In this document: positions 10,045-18,870 of the stretch, piece by piece
How positions within the stretch are numbered: the stretch's first letter is position 1
How the letters are laid out: each line of letters starts with the position of its first letter
Source: Aureispira sp963837355
Lineage (GTDB): Bacteria; Bacteroidota; Bacteroidia; Chitinophagales; Saprospiraceae
DNA: 64,000 bases
Direction: 5' to 3'
NCBI GenBank assembly: GCA_963837355.1
Contig: CAWIMY010000002.1
Location: forward strand, 620,001-684,000
The notes under the pieces: model-generated
The model's database searches: none
The model's input: only the letters and a program-made list of their open reading frames with translations
What the model was told of the DNA's origin: nothing
Made by a program: the position numbers and the translations under genes

Positions 10045-10325
10045 AGTAATCTAAGGTAGCACTTTTATGTGGTAATAAAATTAGGACAACTACATTATTT
10101 ATTAGTACCTTGTCTTGTAAGCATTGCCGATTGGCTATCTGTTTTATTACCAATTAGAAGGCCGATTCAGAAAACTAAACCCATCAGAATAGGGGGAGAA
10201 AACGCTCGTTAGCTCAGATGCCCTGTTCGTTGGTTCAACTACCCCGCTCGTGGGTTTTGGCTTGTTTCTTCCTAATTGCAGCTGTATTTTTGAAGTATTA
10301 TTTTACTCCATTAGATACTCCAATT

Positions 10326-13300
10326 ATGAAAAAGAACTACTGGCAGTTACTGCTTGGCTTTTTACTTTTCTTCCTGAGCAGTTCGATACTTTATGCTCAA
10401 GTAGAAATTTGTGGCAACGGAATAGATGACGACACCGACGGTCTCATCGATGAATATGATCCTGATTGTTGCGACCACCCCAACCTAGATGATTTTTATG
10501 ACCCTTGTTCGTCGACCGACTGTAGTTTTCGAGGCGACTTAACTGTCATTGACTTAGAATTGTTGTTTGAATCGACGGAAGAGGACTATTCCCCTCTTTG
10601 TACGCCTATGTTTGGGGATATAGATGGAGACGGTGTTGTTGAAATTGTAGTTTTCAAGCAAGAGGAGATTAGCAATGCTATCCATATTATTGATGGAAAT
10701 GCTAATACCATAGAGGAAATTATCCCTGTTAGCACAAACGGCGACAACCGCTTTGGAGCTTTAGCCCTAGGAGATGTTTTGAGGTTGGATGGTAATAATA
10801 ATGTTATTGGTGGAACCGATGGTAGAGCTGAAATTATTATCTCTATTGGAGGGGATGAAGTACTGATTTTGACACCAACGGGAACTTTATCTGGAAACAC
10901 AGGACGATATGTTTTGCATCGTAGAGTGGAAAATGTGTTGCTCAATCTTACGTCACCTAGTAATATTCCCGCTACAAACTCGGTAGAAGGAGCAATGACT
11001 CCCAATATAGCAGATTTTGACCAAGATGGCATCCCTGAAATTTATTGTGGCTTCTTACTTATTGATCCTGCTACTGGAGTGGTTATGAATACACAAGCTG
11101 TAAATAATTTAGAAGGTTTGGGAGTTGTACGCACAGTTAGTCAGGTGTATAGAGCCTCTTACACGGCTGCGGTAGAAGCGCTTGATGCCTCTACTACCGA
11201 TCCAAGCGGAACAGCCTGTGGTGGTGCTTGCGATGGATTAGAATTAGTAGCAGGTTACACGGTATATGCAGTAGCTATAAATAGACCCTCCGTAGGTAAT
11301 CCAACAGCAACCTTAACGGCTATTAATAATGCGACTGATGCACAAGGAGCAATTATGCGTGATGGATTTACTTCCATTGCTGATTGGGACAATGATGGGG
11401 ATGTAGATGCCATTATTACTACAATAAATGCTAGTAATGATAATAGCGAATTGTACGTTTGGGATCTACAAACGACAGCTGTTATGGGGGGGGTAAATGT
11501 GGCTTACCCTGTTGGATCTTCAGGTCTTCGTTCTGTGGGACGTGCTAATGTTGGAGACATGGATGGGGATGGTCGTCTAGAAGCAGTATATTGTGAAAAT
11601 TCTGCCTTGGTAGCCATTGATAACAACTATACTCCTATGTGGGGATTCCCTGCTACTCCTTTTATAATTACAGCAGATGGATCAGGTGCAACAGGCACCT
11701 CTATGTTTGACTTTAATGCCGATGGTCAATTAGAGGTCGTATACCGCGACCAAGATAAACTGAGAATTATCAGTGGCTTAACAGGGGACGATATACAAAT
11801 CGTTGATTGTCTATCTTCGACAGGATTAGAGTATCCCACTGTAGGCGATGTGAATGGTGATGGAACGACAGAAGTATTAACGATATGTGATATAGATAAT
11901 GACCCTTTTACATTTGAGGGGCAGTTGAAGGCCTTCAACCCAGCGAATACCCCTTGGGCACCTTCGAGAAATGTGTGGAATCAAATGAATTATTCGTACA
12001 CAAATATAAATGATGATTTATCTGTTCCCGTTATCCAACAGAATCATTACGTCATTCCCTCGTTGAATAATTACCTTAATCAGTACTCCGACACCTTATT
12101 CAGAGTACCCGATGCAACAGGAGAATTGGACGAAGCATTTTGTAACTTAAACACAGAGTCCATTACCATTACATTAGATGTTTCTAATCTAGGAGATCGT
12201 TTTTTAGGACAGACGATGCCTATTAGCGTTTATCGAAGTAATCCATTTACCGCCAGCTCTACCAACCCAGCACTCTTGGTAACGACGATACCAACGCCCT
12301 TAGACTTAGGGATACAGATAGCTACAGGTGGGACAGCAACTGTTACGTTTCAGGTGGCCGCAGCAGATTATGCCGCACAGTACTTCATTCTATTGAATGA
12401 TAATGGATTTAATGCAGCTACTCCTGATAGCTTCCCCTATAATCCTAACCGCCCTTATGCCAGTAACATCGCCGAGTGTAACTATACCAACAACCTGATC
12501 GTGGTTGACCACCCCAGTTGTTGTTTTGCAGCAGCCAGCCCAGATTATACTAAAATCGAACCTGCACAAGGCGAAACAACCGTTACGATTGCAGGGTTCC
12601 ATGAAATTTGGCCAGACAAAGTCTTCATTCCAGATGGCGTCACTGTCATTGTAGAAGATGGCGCTATTTTAGACATTACCAATGCTGATGTTGTTTTTGG
12701 AATTGGTGCAGGCATTGAGGTGCGCGAAGACGCTCAATTACAAGCCTACAATTCCGTTTTTCGTCCTTGTGATGATGCGGAAACTTGGAGAGGTATTCTA
12801 TTTACCAGTGGTAATGCAGGAATGGAAGGTTCTATTAAAGAATGTACCTTCCTTAACGCAGAAGCCGCGATCCGTATTGACCAACCGAACAACGCTACCT
12901 TGGCAGAGGTAGAGCTCAAAAATAACTTATTTACCAATTGTTATGTGGGCTTGCAAGTAGATTATGTAGTGGCAGAGCCTAACATCCAAGTAAGTGGCAA
13001 TACCTTTGAGTGGGGAGATTGGGACCATATTAATTACCTTATCCTTCCTAACAACATAGCTTTTGTAGGAATTGAATGGACAAATACAGGAGAGAACTTT
13101 GCTAATAATTTCTACCCTATCACACAGAATAGCTTTGTCAACAACACCGACTATAGTAGTACCATAAACGGGCATACAGTAGGTGGAATTTTAGTACAGG
13201 CAGGAGATGCCGATCTCAATGCGTCTAACAATCAATTCACCAACCTGAACTATGCGTTCAAAGTCGTTGCAGGAAGTGAAGAAGGCAACCCAACAATTCG

Positions 13301-14645
13301 TTTTGAAAATAACTTCATTGAAGTAACTAGACGTTCTAACAGAGACCTACAATACCAAATAGAAATTACTAGAGCTGACCCTATTTTTAGTGTGGTGGCT
13401 TACATCAGCGGCAATACCATTGTCAATTCAGCTGTCGTAGATGCGACCTTATTGACTCCTACCGTTGGATTTTTTAACAACGGGTTGATTGGCACAGGCG
13501 CGATTTACTCCAACAACAGCGCGCATATTGTAGACAACTACATCCGAGGTTTTGAAGTCGGTATCTTCGCGGATGGCTCCGCCAAAGGAGCAGCCACACA
13601 GCCCATTCGGATCTCCAATAACAAAATTGAATCCTTTGTTTATGGGATTTACAGAAAAGGATTTTCCGCCGTTACCCACACGGTCATTACTTGTAATGAG
13701 ATTGACATGAAGCAAACGCAAGATGAAGAAAGCATCAACAGCGTGGGTATTTGCTATCAAATTGACGTGCCTGCGCCCAATGGGACAAGAGGTGCTGGTT
13801 ACAGGAACCCCTCTTTTGGATTTATTTCTGATAACTGTGTCAGTAATACGGATATGGCCATCCAATTGGTCAATAGTTCCAACTTAGTGATGGGCACAAA
13901 TCTGCCCCCTAGTTTGCGCGTAGAGAACAATTTTATGCAAAACTTTCATCGAGTAGGCTTAGATGTCCATGACTTTGAGCATGCAGCAGGCAATGGAGAG
14001 TTTATTCGTAGAAATACCTTCTTTAGTAACAACAAAGCCAATGGAGCGATTGATATTGGACGAACGCTTACGTTGGTAGCTGCAGGAGCAACTACGTTTG
14101 ATGTGCATGCCAATGACTATGGAACGACACAAATAGCATGGACAAAAGTGAATATTCGCTCTACAGAAGTAGAACCTTCCTCTGCTACCTGTGCGGGACA
14201 AGATGCAGGACCAGAAAGTAGCTTGGAGTTTGTGGATTGCAACGACGAGGATATTTTAGGAGAGGCGTTGACACCAGCAGAACTGGCTAACGTTACTGGA
14301 GGAACTTCCAGCGCCACAACAACGCCCTCTGGTTTGCCCTTCCCAGTAGTCGGCCAATACACTTCTCAAGCATTAGTAAGAGATGCCAACAGTAAGACTA
14401 CAGACTTGTACATCTTCCCCAACCCGACTAGTGATGAATTAACCATCAACTTTGAGGAAGTACTGAAAGGCGCAAAAGTATTGACCATTTATAACGCACA
14501 AGGACAAGTCGTGAAAACAGTAGAATTTAGCGACAGCCCCCTCCAAAAAACAATTGCTGTACAAGAGTTAACAACAGGAGTCTACCAAATTGTCTTGATG
14601 GATAGCCGAGGATTGGCGGGCACCAGCAAGTTTGTTAAAAAATAA
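10326..14645 (+). CDS. Giant secreted FG-GAP / beta-helix protein with T9SS sorting domain
   Basis: A protein of 1439 residues from the ATG at 10326, chosen because it begins with a clean signal peptide (KKNYWQLLLGFLLFFLSSS). The mature start CGNGIDDDTDGLIDEYD is a MopE-like, Asp-rich metal-binding motif. Residues about 90-560 carry FG-GAP/VCBS-like repeats with Asp-rich calcium loops (GDIDGDGVVEI, ADFDQDGIPEIY, GDMDGDGRLEAVY, GDVNGDGTTEV). Residues about 780-1290 look like a right-handed parallel beta-helix, with repeated short strands such as SGNTFEW, NNSAHIVDNYIRG and RISNNKIES. The last 80 residues are a type A T9SS sorting domain (LYIFPNPTSDELTINF ... GVYQIVLMD ... SKFVKK). So it would cross the outer membrane by T9SS and be fixed to the surface or released; adhesion or carbohydrate binding is likely but not shown. 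A terminator follows. Confidence 0.88.
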   Translation: MKKNYWQLLLGFLLFFLSSSILYAQVEICGNGIDDDTDGLIDEYDPDCCDHPNLDDFYDPCSSTDCSFRGDLTVIDLELLFESTEEDYSPLCTPMFGDIDGDGVVEIVVFKQEEISNAIHIIDGNANTIEEIIPVSTNGDNRFGALALGDVLRLDGNNNVIGGTDGRAEIIISIGGDEVLILTPTGTLSGNTGRYVLHRRVENVLLNLTSPSNIPATNSVEGAMTPNIADFDQDGIPEIYCGFLLIDPATGVVMNTQAVNNLEGLGVVRTVSQVYRASYTAAVEALDASTTDPSGTACGGACDGLELVAGYTVYAVAINRPSVGNPTATLTAINNATDAQGAIMRDGFTSIADWDNDGDVDAIITTINASNDNSELYVWDLQTTAVMGGVNVAYPVGSSGLRSVGRANVGDMDGDGRLEAVYCENSALVAIDNNYTPMWGFPATPFIITADGSGATGTSMFDFNADGQLEVVYRDQDKLRIISGLTGDDIQIVDCLSSTGLEYPTVGDVNGDGTTEVLTICDIDNDPFTFEGQLKAFNPANTPWAPSRNVWNQMNYSYTNINDDLSVPVIQQNHYVIPSLNNYLNQYSDTLFRVPDATGELDEAFCNLNTESITITLDVSNLGDRFLGQTMPISVYRSNPFTASSTNPALLVTTIPTPLDLGIQIATGGTATVTFQVAAADYAAQYFILLNDNGFNAATPDSFPYNPNRPYASNIAECNYTNNLIVVDHPSCCFAAASPDYTKIEPAQGETTVTIAGFHEIWPDKVFIPDGVTVIVEDGAILDITNADVVFGIGAGIEVREDAQLQAYNSVFRPCDDAETWRGILFTSGNAGMEGSIKECTFLNAEAAIRIDQPNNATLAEVELKNNLFTNCYVGLQVDYVVAEPNIQVSGNTFEWGDWDHINYLILPNNIAFVGIEWTNTGENFANNFYPITQNSFVNNTDYSSTINGHTVGGILVQAGDADLNASNNQFTNLNYAFKVVAGSEEGNPTIRFENNFIEVTRRSNRDLQYQIEITRADPIFSVVAYISGNTIVNSAVVDATLLTPTVGFFNNGLIGTGAIYSNNSAHIVDNYIRGFEVGIFADGSAKGAATQPIRISNNKIESFVYGIYRKGFSAVTHTVITCNEIDMKQTQDEESINSVGICYQIDVPAPNGTRGAGYRNPSFGFISDNCVSNTDMAIQLVNSSNLVMGTNLPPSLRVENNFMQNFHRVGLDVHDFEHAAGNGEFIRRNTFFSNNKANGAIDIGRTLTLVAAGATTFDVHANDYGTTQIAWTKVNIRSTEVEPSSATCAGQDAGPESSLEFVDCNDEDILGEALTPAELANVTGGTSSATTTPSGLPFPVVGQYTSQALVRDANSKTTDLYIFPNPTSDELTINFEEVLKGAKVLTIYNAQGQVVKTVEFSDSPLQKTIAVQELTTGVYQIVLMDSRGLAGTSKFVKK

Positions 14646-14675
14646 GTACCGTATAATGAGCCCATGAGTTGCGAG

Positions 14676-14706
14676 GAGGTACCCTGAAAAGGGTACCTCT
14701 TTTTGT
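14676..14706 (+). terminator. Rho-independent terminator
   Basis: Perfect 10-bp stem (GAGGTACCCT / AGGGTACCTC) with a GAAA-type loop and a T run, 30 bases after the stop of the T9SS protein gene. Confidence 0.85.
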
Positions 14707-14764
14707 TGTTATTACCAACACAAAAGCAGCTCAATGCTTACAGGGTAGGTTGTTACGCCCGTAC

Positions 14765-15868
14765 TTAAATTAAAAACTGACCATTCTCATAGATCAGTTG
14801 TCCATCCGCAAAAATCTGCCCGCCATTCTGCATATCGGCAATCATATCCCAGTGAATGCTAGATTGGTTGACTCCACCATTTTGGATATATGCTTTGCCC
14901 ACCGCCATGTGTACGGAACCGCCAATTTTTTCATCAAATAAAATATTCTTCACAGGCGTGTGAATGCGGTAGTTGGTTCCAATGGCGGCTTCTCCAAAGC
15001 GACGTGCCCCTTCGTCAATTTCAAAAATTCGATCCAGTAATTCTTGGCCTTTCTCGGCGGTCCAGCGCTCGACCCAGCCGTCTTTGACCCACAAGGTAAT
15101 GCCTTCGACCTCCTCACCCTGAAACATAGACGGGTAAGAAAAATGAATGGTGCCGTTGACCGAATCGTCCACAGGAGCCGTATACACCTCGCCCGATGGC
15201 ATGTTGGTTTGTCCATCCGAGTTGATCCACGTGCGCCCTTTGGTCGAGAAGCGAAGGTCGATGTTTTCTCCTAAGTAGTGCATCTCCGTACAGCTGTTCA
15301 AATGATCTACAATATGCTGCTGGTCGCGGCTCACCTTTTCCCAACAAGCTTTTGGATCGTCTTCGTATAAGAAACAAGCATTGTAAATAAAATCGGCATA
15401 TTCCTCTAGGGACAACCCTGCATTTTGGGCATGGGCTGCTGTTGGATATTCGCACAAGGTGCGTTTTAGTTCTAAGGTAGCTGTGCGCTCCGAATAGCGC
15501 TTGCTGTGCGGGCGCATGGCCTCGCGCAACACTTGTGCGGCCTCGGGGCGAGTGCTCTGCTGGGTGGCGCGGCTATAGAATGGCGCGCGGATGTAGATGT
15601 AAGCATCAAATTCGTCCATCGCTTGGGCATACAGCGGATCAACATAGCTCAACTGCTCGTCCGAACTTTCATTCCTATGAATGGTATCTTTGTCCCGAAA
15701 ATCTAAGTTGACATGGGGCAAGCCCCCTGCCCGCAACACCTCGCGGTATACCTCGCGCACCAAGGGCTCGGCCAAGGTCGTCGATTGTATGAAAACGCGC
15801 TCGCCTTTTTGGAGGCTGACGCAGTAATTGACTAATAAGTGCGCATATTTATTGAGAATAGAAGGCAT
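14765..15868 (-). CDS. M29 family aminopeptidase
   Basis: A 367-residue metallo-aminopeptidase of family M29 (AmpS/aminopeptidase T type), which removes N-terminal residues from peptides using a two-metal centre. The ATG at 15868 (MPSILNKYAHLLVNYCVSLQ) fits the family start; another ATG lies 21 bases upstream. The expected metal-binding region is present: GEVYTAPVDDSVNG, GEAAIGTN (Glu), FDEKIGGSVHMAVGKAY (Glu, His) and SSIHWDMIADM (His, Asp). It has no signal peptide and so acts in the cytoplasm. It follows the multicopper oxidase on the same strand with 88 bases between; no functional link is evident. Confidence 0.92.
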   Translation of the reverse strand: MPSILNKYAHLLVNYCVSLQKGERVFIQSTTLAEPLVREVYREVLRAGGLPHVNLDFRDKDTIHRNESSDEQLSYVDPLYAQAMDEFDAYIYIRAPFYSRATQQSTRPEAAQVLREAMRPHSKRYSERTATLELKRTLCEYPTAAHAQNAGLSLEEYADFIYNACFLYEDDPKACWEKVSRDQQHIVDHLNSCTEMHYLGENIDLRFSTKGRTWINSDGQTNMPSGEVYTAPVDDSVNGTIHFSYPSMFQGEEVEGITLWVKDGWVERWTAEKGQELLDRIFEIDEGARRFGEAAIGTNYRIHTPVKNILFDEKIGGSVHMAVGKAYIQNGGVNQSSIHWDMIADMQNGGQIFADGQLIYENGQFLI

Positions 15869-15956
15869 GGTTTCTTTTATTAAAGTCATTGAATTGGTCG
15901 TCTGCAACATAGACAAATCAAGCCTAAAAATGTTGTTTAGTGCCCTTATTCTTCCA

Positions 15957-18167
15957 TTAATAAGTAAAGGTTACCCCCGCTCCCCAGCCAAAATCACTGT
16001 CGTAGTTGGTAGAAATAGCGACGTTTTTGCTGATAATAAATTGTAAGCCCAACAAATACTCCCAGTCGGTATTGACCATCCAATTGAACCGCAGGCGATC
16101 GCCCAAAGCAATGTCCTCGCGACTCAACTGAAACCGAACGCGCCCAGTGTGATCCAGCCTCAATTCCGCTTCTATAAACAACGGCAACGTGTACTGCAAG
16201 CCAATATGGGCAACTTGTCGGTTGTCTTTGGTATTGGCTTCCCCGCCTTCTCGTAAGCGAATGTCGGCCCCCAGCACCAATCTCAAAAATTGCTTGTTGT
16301 CCAAAAAACGGCTGTAGTGAAATTCTGTTTCGTAATCTAAATTCCAATTGATGCGCCATTCAAAATCAAAGGCATTATAAATATTAGACAAGGCTACTTC
16401 TCCATAATTTGCTTGAGAGTGCAGCGCCGTCGAACCCATAAAATACCAGCGCCAATTCTTCTTTTTTAGTTGCCTAAGGGCAAACGTCCTATCGGGAACT
16501 TGCGTATTAACAGGCGAATCAGCGTAACTCACGACGCGCGCCATTCCTGTAGACATGTGGTAAAGAACATGGCAATGGAAAAACCAATCTTTTTCTTCAT
16601 CGGCCTCAAATTCTATGGTTTGGGTCTCCATCGGTTGGAGGTTGAAGGTGTGTTTGAGGGGCGAGTGGGTTCCGTGTTGATTGAGTAAGCGAAAAAAGTG
16701 CCCGTGCAAGTGCAACGGATGGCTCATCATAGTTTGGTTATTAATGACAAAGCGTACATTTTCTCCTTTCTTGATGGTTATCTTAGTTTCTCTAAATAAG
16801 GGCTTGTTGTTAAACGTCCAAACATACCTGTTCATGTTTCCTGTCGCCGTCAACTTAATTTCTCGAACGGGGCGATCTTGAGGAAAGGTCGTATTAGTGA
16901 GGGCTCTCAATTGGTCATAACTCCAAGTTGCCTCCATTTTAGAAGCCATTGTCCCCATTTCCATCGCTTGATGGGATTCCCCCTTTGCCATCGCGCTGTG
17001 GTCTTGCTTGGGCATTACCATCCTGCTACTGTCTTTGGACATTTTAGCAGGATCGTTGTGCATTTTATCTTCATGATTCATCTCTCCATGATCCATATTT
17101 TTCATCTTTCCATGTCTCATACGGTTCATGTTACGCATCATCTCAAAGTACTGTATTGGGGGTAAATTATCGGCAGGCATTTTTAGACCACTACCCAACC
17201 AGACCGAAGCCGAACCCGATATATCTTGCACGGTTGCTTGTAGTTCGTATTGGTGGTTGTCAGGAACCGTTACGATAATATCATAGGTTTCAGCAGTGGC
17301 AATCAAAAGTCGCTTGGTGCTAACTGGTACGACATCAATGCCATCAGCAGCGACTACTTGTATGTCACCTCCTGAATAATGAAGGTAAAAATAAGAAGAG
17401 GCCGAGCCGTTAATAACTCTCAGTTTGATTTGTTCGCCAGCTTTTAATTGAGGAAACGAAAGCGTATCCTTACCATTCGCAAAAAAATGATGGTAATAAA
17501 CATCGGCAATATCCATTGGTGGCATTCGACGCCACTCTTGTTTTAATTTATCCACAAAATACCCCTTGAGCGTAGCTTCTCCCCAACTCTGTACCGACCC
17601 TTTTTTTATGGCGTACCAATCTGTTTCTCGCTTGAGCGAACGCATGACTTCACTAGGGCGCTCGTTGGTCCAGTCACTTAGTAAGACTACTTCCTCCCGC
17701 ATAGAAGGTTGGTAGTTGCGCGGTTGAATAACGATAGAACCATACAAGCCTGCTTGTTCCTGCAGCGCCGTGTGGGAGTGGTACCAATAGGTGCCTGAGT
17801 GTGTAATAGGAAAGCGAAAGGTATGCGTGGTTCCTCCTTTGATGGGCGCGGTGGTTAGGTAAGGCACCCCATCTTGTTCATTGGGGAGGAGCAAGCCGTG
17901 CCAGTGGGTAGAAGTAGAATGGCGGAGTAGATTGTGTACATGAATGATCGCTGTGTCTCCTTCCGTAAAGAAAAGCGTAGGCGCAGGAATACTACCATTG
18001 ATCGCTAAGGCACGCCGCTTTTTCCCTCGGTTGTTGAGTATCGTATCCTTAACATACAAATGGTATTCGACGACCTGACCAGTTGTTACCTCCTTGTCTG
18101 TAGTAACATCGTATTGAGCAGCCAACAAAAGAGGGCATAAAACAAAGAACCAGAACAATAATTTCAT
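15957..18167 (-). CDS. Multicopper oxidase with C-terminal CopB-like outer-membrane barrel
   Basis: A 736-residue protein from the ATG at 18167, where a signal peptide starts (MKLLFWFFVLCPLLLAAQ). Residues about 30-560 form a CopA-like multicopper oxidase with all four copper motifs: HWHGLLLP, WYHSHTALQEQ, HPLHLHGHFF and HCHVLYHMSTGM. Between the second and third cupredoxin domains sits a loop of about 80 residues full of Met and His (for example HGKMKNMDHGEMNHEDKMH), the usual copper-gathering segment of Cu(I) oxidases. From about residue 570 to the end the sequence changes to alternating aromatic beta strands (YFMGSTALHSQANYGEVALS, then LRLVLGADIRLREGG) ending in aromatic VTFTY, like a CopB/PcoB outer-membrane barrel. 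This looks like a CopA-CopB fusion that oxidises Cu(I) at the outer membrane. The DUF305 gene just upstream supports a copper role. Confidence 0.88.
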   Translation of the reverse strand: MKLLFWFFVLCPLLLAAQYDVTTDKEVTTGQVVEYHLYVKDTILNNRGKKRRALAINGSIPAPTLFFTEGDTAIIHVHNLLRHSTSTHWHGLLLPNEQDGVPYLTTAPIKGGTTHTFRFPITHSGTYWYHSHTALQEQAGLYGSIVIQPRNYQPSMREEVVLLSDWTNERPSEVMRSLKRETDWYAIKKGSVQSWGEATLKGYFVDKLKQEWRRMPPMDIADVYYHHFFANGKDTLSFPQLKAGEQIKLRVINGSASSYFYLHYSGGDIQVVAADGIDVVPVSTKRLLIATAETYDIIVTVPDNHQYELQATVQDISGSASVWLGSGLKMPADNLPPIQYFEMMRNMNRMRHGKMKNMDHGEMNHEDKMHNDPAKMSKDSSRMVMPKQDHSAMAKGESHQAMEMGTMASKMEATWSYDQLRALTNTTFPQDRPVREIKLTATGNMNRYVWTFNNKPLFRETKITIKKGENVRFVINNQTMMSHPLHLHGHFFRLLNQHGTHSPLKHTFNLQPMETQTIEFEADEEKDWFFHCHVLYHMSTGMARVVSYADSPVNTQVPDRTFALRQLKKKNWRWYFMGSTALHSQANYGEVALSNIYNAFDFEWRINWNLDYETEFHYSRFLDNKQFLRLVLGADIRLREGGEANTKDNRQVAHIGLQYTLPLFIEAELRLDHTGRVRFQLSREDIALGDRLRFNWMVNTDWEYLLGLQFIISKNVAISTNYDSDFGWGAGVTFTY

Positions 18168-18258
18168 CAGTGTAGAATTGTAGTTGCGCAAGGCAGAAGA
18201 AAAAAATGACTACCTAGGGTAGTCGTGAGAAATTAAAAACTAAGAGAATAGCACAGGT

Positions 18259-18699
18259 CTAATCGACCTCTTGCAACAAGCGCTTCATAAGCGCAATTTC
18301 TCTCTTTTGCGCCTCAATAATATCCTTGGCTAACTGCTGCACTTCGGGATTACTAAAATGCGCGGCTTGGCTAGTCATAATAGCAGAAGAGTGGTGCGGA
18401 ATCATCGCCTGCATATACTGTTTGTCGCCTACAAAGGTTTGGTTGCGCAACAGCGTATAACTACCGAAAAAGATCACTACACTGGCTATTGCAATACCTA
18501 CATTAAGTTTCTTATTCTCATACATACTCCCCATAAACAAGAGCTTAAGCAAAGCCATTGGGGCAATCATCAACAAGGTCATATACAACCTTGTGTTGCT
18601 GGTGTATATATGGCTCAGTTGATCAGTATTTAGAAACATGACCCCGTACATAATGAAAAAGGAGGCCAAGAGCATTCCTGCAAATTTTTTGTAAGACAT
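18259..18699 (-). CDS. DUF305 membrane protein, copper-linked
   Basis: A 146-residue protein with two or three membrane helices in the first 85 residues, followed by a C-terminal DUF305 domain. The DUF305 signature is clear: QYMQAMIPHHSSAIMTSQ and then an amphipathic helix ending in KREIALMKRLL. DUF305 is a four-helix, ferritin-like fold often found beside copper resistance genes. The paired His of PHHSSAI and the Met residues are candidate metal ligands. It lies 91 bases upstream of the multicopper oxidase on the same strand, so the two are probably one copper-tolerance operon, with possible regulation through the palindrome at 18761-18777. Confidence 0.88.
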   Translation of the reverse strand: MSYKKFAGMLLASFFIMYGVMFLNTDQLSHIYTSNTRLYMTLLMIAPMALLKLLFMGSMYENKKLNVGIAIASVVIFFGSYTLLRNQTFVGDKQYMQAMIPHHSSAIMTSQAAHFSNPEVQQLAKDIIEAQKREIALMKRLLQEVD

Positions 18700-18760
18700 A
18701 ATGGAAGTGTTAATTGGTTGACTAATGCTTGTTCCAACAGCACGACTTCTTCAAAAGATA

Positions 18761-18777
18761 AGGATTGCCACAATCCT
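18761..18777. promoter_or_regulatory. Short palindrome upstream of the copper operon
   Basis: AGGATTG CCA CAATCCT, a perfect 7-bp dyad, lies 62 bases before the DUF305 start. Position and symmetry fit an operator. No repressor gene is nearby, so the link to copper control is inference. Confidence 0.35.
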
Positions 18778-18801
18778 ACAAGTTTTTGCCACAAAAATGC
18801 A

Positions 18802-18841
18802 AAAACTGCCTACCCCATAGCAGGATAGACAGTTTTATAAC
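18802..18841 (-). terminator. uvrA terminator
   Basis: Inverted repeat AAAACTGCCTA / TAGACAGTTTT (18802-18836) with one mismatch. Read on the minus strand it ends in a T run, 30 bases past the uvrA stop. A second hairpin (AGTTTTTGC / GCAAAAACT, 18781-18807) shares six bases with it, so the two cannot form together in full. Confidence 0.7.
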
Positions 18842-18870
18842 AACCAAAAGATCGGTTTGCCGAATAGCGG

